64,000 nucleotides of DNA from Chlorocebus sabaeus. Taxonomy: Eukaryota; Chordata; Mammalia; Primates; Cercopithecidae. The position numbers and the translations under genes are program-made. The number at the start of each line of letters is the position of its first letter. Position 1 is the stretch's first letter. The notes below the pieces were generated by a model, which was not told the origin of the DNA, did no database searches, and saw only the letters and a list, made by a program, of their open reading frames with translations. Location of the stretch: NCBI RefSeq assembly GCF_047675955.1, contig NC_132929.1, positions 34,712,421 to 34,776,420 on the forward strand, given 5' to 3'. Positions 1 to 12,538 of this stretch are shown piece by piece.

Positions 1-279
1 CTGCCGAACTGTGTGCCGCTGACGCTCTGTGCCCATGGAGAACAGGCACAGCTGCCAAGGGTGTGTGTGTGTTGGGGGCGGGCATCTCCCTGTCTAGTCT
101 CCTTGTTTTGGCTTCCCTAGGCTGTCCATTCCCTGCATTAAAGCCAGAAATGCCTGAAGTGTAGACCTTCACGGAATCCACAGTTCTAGGCAGGCCAGAG
201 ATTTGAGTTCTTGAGAATAAAGCCACTGGGCCAGGGAATGTCACCTTTCAACCCTGGTAGAGCATTAAAATTTCCTTGT

Positions 280-520
280 GAGACCAACCAATGAATAACA
301 GTAATGAGACAAGTACAAAATAACTTTCAAATAGCACTGTGCTTTATAGCACACAAAGCCCTTACTTAACCTTCAAGAAAACTCTGAGGAGTGGGTTTTC
401 AAAATTATTATATTATTAGTATCCCTATTATACAGGTGAAGACACCAAGGAGTAGAAAGATTAAGTGACAAGCCTGGGGTAGCACATAGAAGGCACATGG
501 CTCAGTAAATATTGATGAAT
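280..520 (+). mobile_element. MIR-like SINE remnant
   Basis: The core gaagacaccaaggagtagaaagattaag-type word after a 'tattatacaggtga' stretch, in mammalian-wide interspersed repeat order. The rest of 1-1297 is intron with nothing else recognised. Confidence 0.5.
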
Positions 521-1313
521 AAAAAAAAAAGGAATGAATGGATAAACCAGGACTCACATCCTGCTCTTACAGCTGCAAATCCTGTGCTCTCTGCACTCTA
601 AATGCCACCTTTTGTGAATTTCTGTGTAGCTCCCATACCTTCTGGGTGGGTGTGCCTAGCCTATGCCAAGGGGAGCTGGGATTAAGCTTTCGAATATCAC
701 CTCTTTGTTCTGCAGATGTGAAATGTATGTCTTGAAATTCCAAGGAGGAAAATAATGGCATTTTATTCCACTGGCTCTTAAAAATATGCTGTGTTCCAAA
801 AGGTTGAATCTATAAACATTACTGGAAATGTGGAAATGGATGCCAGGAATTCCTCAGCACCATGTCTGCCCGGGCCAGGATATGGCTGCTGCTCCCATAG
901 ATTATGGGTTGAGAAATATTGCTGTTGGACACTTGATGGAAATTTTAAGCCCCTTGAAACTATGACTCCATTGGGAGGCTCTTGACAAGAGACACAGAGG
1001 CAGCATTTAACTATTTCTGTTGGCCCCTCCTTTGTGGCAAGCCCAGAAGCCCCACCACTGAGCACCTGCAAGATTTTTCTGTTTTTCCAGCTTCTAGTTG
1101 GATTAATCTCGGGAGTATCTTGAAATTTCCTGAAGTTGTCCTCCCACAAAATGGACCACAGGATTAAAAAGGTTAACAGACATTTCCGGTCTGGGTTTTA
1201 ATGCTTCCAAGAATGAACTGCAGGTAGATTATGTACATTTCAGTTACAGGAGGGAAAATTACGACACACACTGGATAGTGAGATCAGAGCAAAGGTGGAT
1301 GGATGAACTGTTT

Positions 1314-1606
1314 TGTGTATTTTTTTGAGACGGAGTCTCGCTCTGTTGCCCAGGCTGGAGTGCAGTGGCGCAATCTCGGCTCACTGCAAGCTCCGCTTCC
1401 CAGTTTCATGCCATTCTCCTGCCTCAGCCTCCCGAGTAGCTGGGACTACAGGCGCCCGCCACCATGCCCGGCTAATTTTTTGTATTTTTAGTAGAGATGG
1501 GGTTTCACCATGTTAACCAGGATGGTCTCAATCTCCTGACCTCGTGTTCCGTCCACCTCGGCCTCCCAAAGTGCTGGATTACAGGCGTGAGCCACCACAC
1601 CCGGCC
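1314..1606 (-). mobile_element. Alu, full length
   Basis: Flanked by the duplication tggatgaactgttt at 1300-1313 and 1607-1620. Confidence 0.95.
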
Positions 1607-1620
1607 TGGATGAACTGTTT

Positions 1621-2990
1621 ATAAGATTCTTGCCTAACCTCTTCTCTTTCCTTGAGAATCAGGAAAGATCTTTGACCTGAATTAGACTTTTCAAAAGCTA
1701 TACTAATCGATGGCAAGATCCTGATTCCCACTGCAGATCTCTCAGTGTTTCCAGGAGAATGATAATGATAGCTACCATGTGCACAAATACTGCAATGCAA
1801 GGGTAAAGAATCCAGTTGGGATGGTAATTAATTTAGTGAAATCTTCATGCTCTCTTCAAAACAACTGATTGAACCTAAAATAAACTGATAAAGACTTGCC
1901 TGAATTAACTTGAGGTGCTAATTACATCCTTTGATTTTATCCATATTACATGATCCAAAATAAATTACAGAAAAAGTGCATTGAGGGATGAGAGAAGAAG
2001 GAAAGAGAAACCCAGAATGTGAAAGCCAGGAAAGAAAGACCATAGTAATCCTACTTTTATAGATTGGTTAAAGTCAAGGTTACTGTTTAGAACTTTGATG
2101 TATATAGGAATTTTCATATTTATGGAAAAAGTACAAACTTGGGATCCTAAAATTCCCTGCATGCTTCAACAGCCTCCTGTGGGATAAATGCAGTTCAGGT
2201 TTTTATGGCAAACACGAAGAAGCTGTTAAATTTAGGTAACCATGGGGATCCATAAAATGCCACATCCAAAGTCTCTGGCCACATTAGACACTTTTAATTT
2301 TCACCTTTATGTGTTTTAGAAAATAAATACTAAGAAAAGGCTCAGCCCTTTGCCCAAGGTACTATTTTGTAAGGAATGTTTGCACAGCAGATTTAAGGTT
2401 ACAGAGAGGAGGCTGGCTAAGACATAGTGTGCCTACTAATCGTGTTTTACATACAAGGAAATCTTACTGCCTAGTAGACAGGTGTGAAGGTGTCCTCTCC
2501 TTCCGGCCTCATGGCCAGCCTCCAAGACAGCATCACGTGTACCCAGTCTTTAGGCCTGAAGGCGGCAAAGGGTGCGATAAGACTTAAATAGGGAACCACA
2601 TGGCAGAGGGCTGGAAGGGAGCAGCCTTGGTTAAGACACAGTGTTCCTAAATTGCCTACTTTTGGCTGACAGATGCTCCCAGCTGGCTGATGTGCAAGTC
2701 TGCAACTTGCAAAGTAGGCTGGAAAGATGGTTTTGCTTGCCAAAACCAAAGTAAGTAGGCAGCTAGCAGACAGAGCTAAGAGGTTTGGTGCATTCTGTTG
2801 ACTGCTTTTAATACCCTGCCTACTTTGAGGGATCAAACTGGGCCTAGGGGGGTGACTTAGTGATGCTCACCCACCTGAAAGGTGTAGGTCTGGGTTAGAG
2901 ATCGAAAATCCTGTGAGCCTAACAGCACCCTTGCAATTCACCTTCACATGGAGGCTTCCCTGGCTTTATCAATCAGACCACAGGTGCCTT
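1621..2990. other. MYO1E intron, nothing recognised
   Basis: Unique-looking intron. The word cctactttt/aaagtagg recurs at about 2656, 2713 and 2818 without a clear larger structure. Confidence 0.6.
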
Positions 2991-2993
2991 CAG

Positions 2994-3166
2994 ACTAATG
3001 GTTTTCAAAATGTGGTCCCTGGATCAGAGTATCACCTGGGAACATGGTAGAAATGCAAATTCTTAGGCCCTACCCTAGACCTACAGAATCAGAAACTCGG
3101 GAAGTGGGCCAGCAAGCTTTCCAGGTGATTCTAGTGCACACTAGAGTTTGAGAACTACTGGTTTAG
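2994..3166 (-). mobile_element. MER5A-like hAT-Charlie remnant
   Basis: Contains ggtttcaaaatgtggtccctgg-type and caggtgattctagtgcacac words, ending gtttgagaactactgg, as in MER5A read in reverse. Confidence 0.8.
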
Positions 3167-3261
3167 ACCAAGCCAATCAGGTAAACCACGGTCATGACAA
3201 CTGCTAGGATATAGCTACTTACCTAAGAGTGGGGGGCAGTGGAAGGGAAGAGGAAAGGGAG

Positions 3262-3380
3262 ACACACACACACACGCGCACACACACGCACGCACACACA
3301 CACGCACACACACACGCACGCACACACACACGCACGCGCACGCGCACACACACGCACACACACACGCGCACACACACGCA
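3262..3380. repeat. (CA)n/(CG) alternating microsatellite
   Basis: About 118 bp of almost uninterrupted purine-pyrimidine alternation, mainly CA with interspersed CG steps. It is a candidate Z-DNA segment and a likely length polymorphism. Confidence 0.95.
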
Positions 3381-3450
3381 GAGAGAGGTCTATATAAGGG
3401 TGGCATCCACTCTACTGATGGCCGTCTGTGTGATAAAACTAAGGTGCTTT

Positions 3451-3775
3451 CAGCTGGGCGCCGTGGCTCACGCCTGTAATCCCAGCTACGTTGGGGAGGA
3501 CAAGGCAGGCAGACCACGAGGTCAAGAGATCGAGACCATCCTGGCCAATATGGTGAAACCCCGTCTCAACAAAAAATACAAAAAAATTAGCTCGGTGTGG
3601 TGGCGGGCGCCTGTAGTCCCAGCTACTCAAGAGGCTGAGGCAGGACAGTCACTTGAACCCAGGACATGGAGGTTTCAGTGAGCCGAGATCACACCACTGC
3701 ACTGCAGCCTGGCAACAGAATAAGACTCTGTCTCAAAAACAAAAAACAAAACAAAACAAAACAACAACAAAAAAC
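3451..3775 (+). mobile_element. Alu, full length
   Basis: Begins gctgggcgccgtggctc and ends in a CAAAA-rich tail; the word aactaaggtgcttt flanks both ends. Confidence 0.95.
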
Positions 3776-3953
3776 CAACTAAGGTGCTTTTATATTTGTA
3801 GCCCAAATGAAGTGAGGTAAGACTTGCCAGGGGAAAAGGAACGCTAGGAGAGAACTTGGTAAACTTCCTAGGAGGTTTGTGGTCTTTAGAAGGAAGCTGC
3901 TAAGGCAGGAAAAACATCAAATAATAGGGCAAATAGGGCATAAAGGTTAATGG

Positions 3954-4560
3954 GGCCAGGCATGGTGGCTCATGCCTGTAATCCCAGCACTTTGGAAGGC
4001 CGAGGTGGGTGTATTACTTGAGGTCAGGAGTTCAAGACTAGCGTGGCCAACATGGCGAAACCCTGTCTCTACTAAAAATAAAAAAATTAGGCTGGGTGCG
4101 GTGGCTCACATCTGTAATCCCAGCACTTTGGGAGGCTGAGGTGGGTGAATCATGAGGTCAGGAGATCGAGACCATCCTGGCCAACACAGTGAAACCCTGT
4201 CTCTACTAAAATACAAAAAAAAATAAAATAAAATAATTAGGCGGGTGTGGTGGCACGTGCCTGTAGTCCTGGCTACTCGGGAGGCTGAGGCAGGGGAATC
4301 GCATGAACCTGGGAGGCGGAGATTGCAGTGAGCTGAGATCGTGCCACTGCACTCCAGCCTGGCAACAGAGCGAGACTCCGTATCAAAAAAAGAAAAAAAA
4401 AATTAGTTGGGCGTGGTGCTGGGTACCTATAATCCCAGCTACTCAGGAGGCTGAGGCAGGAGAATCACTTGAACCTGGGAGGAGGAGGCTGCAGTGAGCC
4501 AAGATTGTGCCACTGCACTGCAGCCTGGGCAACAGAGCGAGACCCTGTCTCAAAAAACAA
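3954..4560 (+). mobile_element. Alu split by a second Alu
   Basis: Outer element 3954-4089 and 4403-4560; the inner insertion lies in its middle A-rich linker. Confidence 0.9.
4090..4400 (+). mobile_element. Alu nested in an Alu
   Basis: Complete element from ggctgggtgcgg to its A tail, same orientation as the host, with aaaaaatta on each side. Confidence 0.9.
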
Positions 4561-4929
4561 AGTAACCAACCAACAAACAAAAAGGTGGATGGATGGCTGC
4601 CCCCCTCAGAGGAAGGAGCTGCTGCTTCTCTTCCTGCACAGGTCTGTTTTGCATTCATACCTCCTGATCCTCATTTGAAACTTCTCCATGGTGCTAGAGA
4701 CAGGAGAGAGTGGAAAATGGAAGCGGGCCTGACAGAGGGGAAGAGAAGAGAGAGTGGGTGGGAGCAGGCCATTACTGGCTTTAGCAGACAGAGCCACTCC
4801 ACCATGGAGAGTCATGCAGAGCTGGAAGATTCCTTACAAGTCTCTAGTTCATCCTCCATGAAGCGACGGGGGTCCTCATCATCATCACTCTGTCACCATC
4901 ATCACCACCCTCAAGCTAGCGTTATGTGA

Positions 4930-5060
4930 GTAGACTCTTGCCAGCCAAGTACCATGCTAGAGATTTTATGGATATTATTTCTAGTCCTCCCGATGACCCT
5001 GCAAGCTTGATGGCATTACACTAGTGCTTAGACAAGGAAACTAGAGGGTAAGCAGCAGGT
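4930..5060 (+). mobile_element. MIR-like SINE remnant
   Basis: ccaagtaccatgctagagat ... ttatttctagtcctcccgat ... agacaaggaaactagaggg, MIR order. Confidence 0.55.
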
Positions 5061-5901
5061 CCAGTGTTAGAGAGACCTCTCTTCCCCTTATCTGACATTT
5101 GACAACACTACTCTGAACACTCCTGCCTGGTGATCGCCATCCAGCCGGTGCCTGGATGCTCCCAGGGACAAAATGCTCTTTACATGCAAGGGCAACTCAT
5201 ATTTGGGTTGCTACAACGTTCTTCCTTTACTGGAGCCAAAATCTACCTCCTGGCCGAGTTCACTAACTGGTTTTCAGCTGGCGCTAGTTCCATCCCTGTG
5301 ACTCCACAGGACATGTCATAACCCCCTTTTAAAACTGATAGCTCTTCTAATATCTACACAGAGCTTCGGGCATCTTCACTTCCTCCGGCTAAAAAGCCTG
5401 GGTTCTCTTCACCACTCTTTATTTATATTCTAGAAAGGCAGAGAGGCTGTCACTGTAAAGCCACAAAAACTCATATTCTTCAACAAACATCATATAGAAC
5501 ACTGGGATGTTATTCTTAATGTTGCTGAAGATTCTTAAAGCTATTGTATTTATGCAACTGCAGGCACAGACACAAATCAAAAGCTTCCTTATTCCTCAAC
5601 CATGCAAGAAAAACAAAGAGGTCGCAGAGTAACTGTATCTGGGGCCAAAGGGCACCCATTTTCTGATGTTTCCAAGCTAAGCCTTCTCTGGAGAATGAAA
5701 TGAGCTGTCTGCTATTAATGTGGCTGTACCTTTAGAAATACCAGCCACAGCCCCACAGCCTTGGCTCCCGGAATACAGCACTGAGGTCGAAAACTGAACT
5801 TTAGAATCCTGTACTGACAGCCCCCAGGAACCTCTGAATCCTTGTTCTGAATGATGGAGATGGAGCTTGCCAGCTTCATCCACAGGATGTGAGAATCTTA
5901 C

Positions 5902-6103
5902 CCTGCAGCTCCCTGGTCCGGGACCTTGAGGAAATCCAGGCTGTCTGGCGTCTGTGACACTCGGTCTGAACCAGTAGACTGCTGCTGTGGCAAGGGCGGG
6001 CGGGCCATGGAGGTGTACAGGCTTTTCTGACTGGACCTCTGGCCTCCAGGAGCATCGGGATGTGGCACGAACTGGTTTCTGATGACTCCGTTCTGATGGT
6101 ATC
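5902..6103 (-). CDS. MYO1E: MYO1E exon, proline-rich TH2 (about residues 960-1027)
   Basis: 202 bp, split at both ends, with an open frame throughout. It encodes YHQNGVIRNQFVPHPDAPGG, then SLYTSMARPPLPQQQSTGS and TPDSLDFLKVPDQGAA. The ARPPLPQQQ stretch is a candidate polyproline ligand. Acceptor ctctctctag, donor gtaaga. It is the last MYO1E exon visible; no sequence resembling the following TH2/SH3 exons was found in 1-5901. Confidence 0.97.
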
Positions 6104-6109
6104 CTAGAG

Positions 6110-8160
6110 AGAGAAAGAGAGGAGGAAATAAGGCTTAGATTTGTGGATCCTTTGCCAAAAGTCTCTCCACATTTCCTCCACGTACTACAAGGGCAGCTTA
6201 CTTAACTTCTGAGTCTCAATTTCCCCATCTGAAAAAAATGGAAGGCATCACTGCTAACACATTGTGAGAATTACAGCTGATTCTCTGTTCTCCCCATTCC
6301 CAGGCTTTACTGAGGTATAACTGACAAATAAAATTGTATGTATTTAACACGTCCAACAATGCATAGTCAACTTCCCGGGATGTGCCCGGAACACAGCGAA
6401 CACTCAGCACATGCTTGGTGAAAATAGAATCCCCAGATTTCCTGGGGTTCAAAGCCCACAGTAAGGAAAGGTAAGCTTACAGCTGGCTGGGAGACACCTT
6501 CTTGGGCCTCAGAAAAATTATGAGGTTATGACTCAAGAGGGCTGGCAGGCAGCTGTTTAAACAGCTGGACATCCATTTTCAAGGGGTCAGTCTTGGGCAT
6601 CCACTGCAGGAGCCTGCTGTGTGAGGCAGACGGGGTGCGCTACACAGGCAAGGGAAAAGTGGCCACCCAGTTGGCTCAGTCCGGATGCAGCAAGCTCTCT
6701 CAGCCAAACAGCAATGTCTAGTTAAAATCACATTAGCCAATAAGTAATGGGTTAGAGTGACAGGCTCCAAACCATGCGTCTTGGCTGACTCGGGCATTAG
6801 CATTCCAAGCTACGTATGAAGAGGCCCTTATTCATTCTCCCACTGACAGATCTGGGCTGAGTGAAGAAAGAGAACAAGACTCTTCAAGGCCCACTGTGGT
6901 GAACCCCACCCAAAAACCTCTTCCAACCAAATGAAGAGAACTCTTTGGTACCAGTGGGATGACCCTTAGAGAAGGACCAGGGCTTTAGTTCCGGCTCTGC
7001 CTCTGATAGCTACACTGATCATGAGCAAGAGAGCTGATGTTTCATAGTCTCAGTTCTTCACGCAAGAACCACGAGACAGGTCCAGAATTTGCTTGGTGGC
7101 TTCCAGCTCCGACATGCATTTTCTCTATATCCTTATTATTGCAGAAATAGGGTTCTTCCTGCCCAGTAATAATAGCTGGAATTCTTACTTTGAACCCCAG
7201 TTTTCTCAGGGTGGAGCTTTCAAGAGGGTGGCTCCTCATCCAGCCACGTCTCTACCAATTTCCTCCCACGGGCCACCAGACCAGATCAGAACTAGACATT
7301 TGGAGCCAACAGCTGCCCTTCACCTTACCCCATTCCCTCAGTGAGTGAGAGCTGAATGGGCTCCCACAGGGTCTGGGGTGGAGGAGGGTAGAAGGACCCC
7401 ACTTGCTGCTTTGGGTCCCAATGAAAGGAGAGGGGCATCTTAAGTGTGTGACATGCCCTTGGGATGTCACATGGCCCATGACTAAAGTGGGGTCCCCACA
7501 GGGGCCGCCCCACATGCTGCTCGAGATCCCCTTGTCCACGATAAGATCAAAAGTTAAGAGTAAGCATTTAGACATATTCATGGCAGTTCGACAGATCTAT
7601 TTCATGCCGGTTGCATCTTATAATAAGAAATTTTGGCTTATATTTTATATGCTTTGAAAATTCTTCTTCTCCTAATTCATTTTTATTATATCATACAAAT
7701 GTATGGTTTGTGAGGGACTGGACATTTTTTTAAACCCCTCGAAAACCCCTGATCTTCCACCACAGACAGTTTGAGAAGCACTGGTTGAATGGATCCAGGT
7801 CCCATTGTCTCCTATGATTGATGAAAGAACTGGCACTTAGTTGGGGAGCGCTGCTCAAGGTCGGAAACTCTGTGGCCTGACTGGATCTGAGGCTGCTTTG
7901 GCCAGCCTAGCTGAGGCCAGTGAACGTTCCAGGTGGACTTGGCCAGAATTCTCCACTGGAAGCAGTGCACACGCAGTAATATGGTACTACAGGGCTTCTC
8001 TTAAGTTCCTCTGTGCTTGGATTTTCTTCAAAGAAGAAAGGAGGAGACAGAGCTGGGTCAAGGCAGGACGGGGACTCCAAAAGAGATGAGGATTAGTTTC
8101 TCACTGCTGGGCCCCAGTGTCCATACTTCAGCATGCAACAGTGAGATTCCAGAGACTAAA
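6110..8160. other. MYO1E intron, nothing recognised
   Basis: Intron upstream (in the transcript) of the TH2 exon at 5902-6103. No repeat or gene was recognised before the Alu cluster at 8168. Confidence 0.6.
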
Positions 8161-8167
8161 GAAATGT

Positions 8168-8962
8168 CTTTTTTTTTTTTTTTTTTTTGCCGGGGGTGGG
8201 GGGGTGGGGGTGCTGGATGGGGAGGGGAGACAGAGTCTCACTCAGTCACCCAGGCTGGAGTACAGTAGTGCGATCTCAGATCACAGCAACCTCTGCCTCC
8301 CAGGCTCAAATGATGTTCATGCCTCAGCTTTGAGAGTAACTGGAATCACTGGTGCATGCCACCATGCCCAGCTAATCTTGAGACAGGGTCTCACTCTGTT
8401 ACTCAGGCTGGAATGCAGTGGCATGATCATAGCCACCTCAGCCCCCGACTTCAGCCTCCTGAGTAGCTGGGATTCCAGGCATGTGCCACTAGGTCCAGCT
8501 AATTTTTATTTTTTATTTTACGTTTATTTATTTTTGAGACAGAGTGTTGCTCTGTCACCCAGGCTAGAGTGCAGTGGGGGTGATCTCAGATCACTGCAAT
8601 CTCCACTTCCCGGGTTCAATCAATTCTCGTGCCTCAGCCTCCCAGTAGCTGGGATTACAGGTGTGCGCCACCATGCCTGGCTAATTTTTGTATTTTTAGT
8701 AGAGACAGGGTTTTGTCATGTTGGCCAGGCTGGTCTCAAACTCCTGGCCTCAAGTGATCTGCTCGCCTCGGTCTCCCAAAGTGCTGGGATTGTAGGTTTG
8801 AACCACTGCGCCCAGCTGCAGCTAATTTTTCCGAACATTTTTATAGAGATGGGGTTTTGCTATGTTGCCCAGGCGGGGCTCAAACTTCTGATCTCAAGCA
8901 AGTCTCCTGCCTTGGTCTCCCAAAGTGTTGGGATTATAGGCGTGAGCCACCGCAACCAGCCT
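8168..8962 (-). mobile_element. Cluster of minus-strand Alus
   Basis: T-run at 8168 followed by at least three heads: 8230-8376, a partial at 8377-8500, a full copy at 8530-8815, then a partial at 8820-8962. The first and last pieces may be one old copy split by the full-length one. Confidence 0.85.
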
Positions 8963-9273
8963 CAAGAAATGCTTTTTACTCCTTATCTAAGACATTGGTA
9001 CAAATAGAATTCTCTTGGCTGGGAAGATTGGAATCAAATACAGTCTCAAAATGACCCTATCAGACTTAGAATCCTAAACTGCTTAATACCAAACACTCTG
9101 GGAGCAGTTTTTTATGAACTGAATTTTGTGAGCGATGGAAAAACATTAAAAGATGTTATGTATTTTTGCAAGTGTTCTGCAAACACTACACAGATTTTTA
9201 GAGGCAGAAAGTCTAAGATTCAGGTTTAGAGTGTATGAATCTGTCAGTTTTATTTTTATTATTCAAAATGAGA

Positions 9274-9560
9274 GGCCAGGTACAGTGGCTCAGGCTTTTA
9301 ATCCCAACACTTTGGGAGGCCAAGGTGGGAGGATTGTTTGAACCTAGGAGTTCAAGACCAGCCTGGGCAACACAGTGAGACTCCATGCCTACAAAGAGTA
9401 AAAAAATGAGCCAGGTATGGTGGTGCGTGCCTGTAGTCCCAGCTACTCAACGGGCTGAGGTGGGAGGATTGCTTGATCCAGGGAGGTTGAGGCTGCAGTG
9501 AGCTATGATCGTGCCACTGCACTCCAGTTGGGCAATTGAGACCCCATCCCCAAAAAAGAA
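9274..9560 (+). mobile_element. Alu (old)
   Basis: Diverged copy starting ggccaggtacagtggctca. Confidence 0.9.
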
Positions 9561-9727
9561 GAGATAAACATGAAATATAAGCATAAACTTTATAACAATT
9601 TTGTAATGCTCTCAGATACTACTTTTTTTTTTCGAACAGGCCTCCTGAATCCTAATCTCAGAAAATAAATAAAAAACAAATTTCTTCTATTCAGTCATTA
9701 AGCTGCTGTAACTTACAAAATACTGTG

Positions 9728-10262
9728 CAGTGGCCCCCTCCCCTCCTTATCCATGACTTTGCTTTCCACTGTTTCAGTTACCCATGGTCAACTGTGGCCT
9801 GGAAATATTAAACGAAAGTTCCAGAAATGAACAATTCCTAAGGTTTAGGTTGTGTGCCATCTCACTCTGTCCCGCCAGGATGCGAATCGTCCCTTTGCCC
9901 AGCCAATCCATGCTGTGTGCACTACCCCGTCATCAGTCACTAAGCAGCCGTCTTGTTATTCATAACGGCCCCAGGAAGCTGGCAATTTGGATATGCCAAC
10001 GAGAAGCCATTAAGCGCTTCCTTTAAGTGAAAGGGTGAAAGTTCTCAACTTACTAAGGATAAAAAATTATGCGGAGGTTGCGAAGATCTACAGTAACAAC
10101 GAATCTTCTATCTGTAACATTGTGAAGAAGGAAAAAAATTTCCACTGGTTTTGTGGAAAACTCAAACTGGAAAAGTATAGATAGGTTTTGGTAGTATCTG
10201 CATTTTCAAGCTCCCACTGGGGGTCTTGGAATGCATCCTCCGAGGATAAGCCAGGGCTACTG
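9728..10262 (+). mobile_element. Tigger-like (pogo/mariner) DNA transposon, internally deleted
   Basis: Imperfect terminal inverted repeats: cagtggccccctcccc... at 9728 and the complement of cagtagccctggcttatcc ending at 10262. The interior keeps a decayed start of the Tigger transposase (CENP-B-like helix-turn-helix), with recognisable words such as gatatgccaa, gaagccatt and aacgaatcttct at about 9965-10140. Non-functional. Confidence 0.8.
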
Positions 10263-10659
10263 TAGTGGTATTTGGCCAGAGCTGGGTAGCGGTGGTGTGG
10301 TTAGACCTGACAAACTCCTATTTCTGTAAAGCAGCATCCTGTGTCTTAAAAGCTGACAACAGTCTAGTTGTTACGGACGAGAACTCCTCTCTCTCTGTCA
10401 GAAGCCGTTCCTAAGGGAGTAATATTTCGAGGTAATGAAATCCAGATTGCGAACTCAGCCGCAGTTCAGTCTCGCTGACTCCTACTTTTCTGAATTGTGA
10501 GGTCTCCAGCAGAGCTGCTGTGTTGTACATCTGGCACTGAAATGGTCCATGCCTGCTTAATATGTGTGCATCGATTTGCTAATGGGTTTCTTCCCAAACA
10601 TATTTTATGTTATGGGTCCAGATTTAGTGGTCCCAGACTATGGTACATGGCTGGCTTAC

Positions 10660-10752
10660 CTGGGGGAGGAGGGGCCGCTCTCATTGGGTAGTTGGCATTT
10701 TGAGTCCCACCGGAATAACCTCTATTTTGGGTAGTGTTCCTTCTGGTAGGAC
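10660..10752 (-). CDS. MYO1E: MYO1E exon, TH2 (about residues 929-960)
   Basis: 93 bp with split codons at both ends. It encodes PTRRNTTQNRGYSGGTQNAN and then YPMRAAPPPP. The change to Asn/Gly/Gln-rich and proline-rich sequence marks TH2, the unstructured region of long-tailed class I myosins. Acceptor tatttcag, donor gtaagc. Confidence 0.96.
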
Positions 10753-10754
10753 CT

Positions 10755-12120
10755 GAAATAAACAAGCAAGACAAAGTTAAAATCAGCGCTACGGGTTGGT
10801 TTTATGGATCCTCATGGTTCTTTGCATATGGAAAATTTTTGAGAAGCTCCAATTCCAGTTCTCAGGTGGATCTGCAGGAGAGCAGTTGCAGCGGAGAAGG
10901 GGCAGTTGAGGGAAGTATGTAATGGTAGCTACTGGGTGGGAGGAGCTGGAGGATAGGTTTATAGAGGTATAGTTTTGAAATATTAGACCGTGGCTTTTAA
11001 AGAAGGGCTGATCATCTTACAAAGGTGTTTCTATTTCTGCAGACTTTTTGAGACAGATGGAACATTTTAACATTTGCATTCATGTTCTACACGCCAAGTG
11101 GCTAAGCAGGTTCACTAACGCTGCGGGTCACCGGGGTTGGCAGGAAGCCCGTTCCGGCGCTGACTGCACGCCTGCCTATGTCAAGGGCCTTTCATGCAAG
11201 AGTGTGTGTTCTACGGTCCTTGAACTAAACACAGAGACCACAAGGAGTAGAAGCAGACTTGTACCCTTGACACAGATATGAAGGAATTAGCAACAAGCTG
11301 GGGCCAAAGGAACACACTGTGGGTCACAGTCAGGGCTGGACAGCAGGGCCAGAGGAGCCAGAAGAGATCTCTGCAGAGACATCTATGTGGGGGAGAAAAT
11401 CAATAAATAGGGTCTCGAGTGGAACAGGAAGGAAGGTAGGATTAAACCAGCTGGAAGAGGGGTGCAGAGGGAATGTCTTATAAAGAGAAGAGCTGAAGAA
11501 TAGAGAAGGGTGGGAGGTGACAAGGTGCACACTGCAGACACAGCAAAGGAGCTGTAGCTCTGGGGCCTGGGAGAACCAACCATGTGGGACCAGGGGCAAA
11601 TGGATGTGGCCTGTTGGGCGCCTCCCTCCCAGTACCTAGGCCGCTCTCCCCACCCCATATAAGGTAGAATCCAACACCTATTGGGCAGTTTCCACTCTGG
11701 GGCCTGCTGCACACACACCGCTTGCTGGTTATTGGCAGCCTTTCTTTGCCCGGCTCTGTGCCCTGGGGTCTGAGTCCTGTGGAGAGCCAGGCCTCTGCCT
11801 TCTAGTGGGGTGACGCCTATAGGCCAGGCCAACAGGAGGCACTGGCAGGAGACTAGAATGTCAGGAGGGAGGTGGGGGGAGTTCATGTGCCTCCTTCCTG
11901 CCTATACAGCCTTCAGTTCACCTCGTTCCTCCCTCTGCTGCTTCAGGTTTGCAGATAATAATGGTCTCCTGCTGTTCCTTTTCCCTGGGTCCCTACTTTG
12001 TTCCCTAAACCCTGTCCACATCTTTTTCTTGAAAAGTCTCTTCAGAAATCCTCCGAAAAGTTGCTGTCTGTTTTCTGCAAGTACTAACGGATACACAGAC
12101 ATACACCAACATTTCCTGAG
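10755..12120. other. MYO1E intron, nothing recognised
   Basis: Unique intron. A 167-codon minus-strand ORF at 11383-11886 has no family resemblance that I can see. Confidence 0.6.
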
Positions 12121-12150
12121 TGGTGGCTCTACACATATAAAAATATGATG

Positions 12151-12440
12151 GGCCGGGCGCAGTGGCTCACGCCTGTAATCCCAGCACTTTGGGAGGCCGA
12201 GACAGGCGGATCACGAGGTCAGGAGATCAAGACAATCCTGGCTAACATGGTGAAACCCTGTCTCTAGTAAAAAAAAATACAAAACACTAGCCGAGCGTGG
12301 TGGCGGGCGCCTGTAGTCCCAGCTACTCGGGAGGCTGAGGCGGGAGAATGGGAGGCGGAGCTTGCAGTGAGCTGAGATCCGGCCACTGCACTCCAGCCTG
12401 GGTGACAGAGCGAGACTCCGTCTCAAAAAAAAAAAAAAAA
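12151..12440 (+). mobile_element. Young Alu, AluYR-like
   Basis: Carries gagatccggccactgc. It has an internal deletion near 12349 where the tgaacccgg motif should be. Ends in an intact A tail. Confidence 0.9.
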
Positions 12441-12538
12441 TGATGGCATTTATTGGTATTGTATTAATATGTTAGAGAACATGTTAAGGTGTACCTTTGT
12501 AGACGGATTTGAGAAACTGCTAATTAATTAATCAATTA

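Noticed and set aside
3229..3681. 150-codon ORF with a His/Thr-rich start
   Set aside because: Produced by the CA repeat running into an Alu.
4507..4929. 140-codon ORF with Ser and His runs
   Set aside because: Starts in Alu sequence; the Ser/His runs come from a tca/cac trinucleotide-rich stretch, and no domain was recognised.
1..5901. Search for the MYO1E SH3 and last TH2 exons
   Set aside because: No frame on the minus strand shows an ALYAYD-type SH3 start or the expected Arg/Pro-rich lead-in, so they are taken to lie outside the window.
8117..9007. 296-codon plus-strand ORF
   Set aside because: It is made entirely of antisense Alu sequence; open Alu frames of this kind are common and show no separate protein family.
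11383..11886. 167-codon minus-strand ORF
   Set aside because: No recognisable motif, GC-rich intron context, no supporting splice signals.
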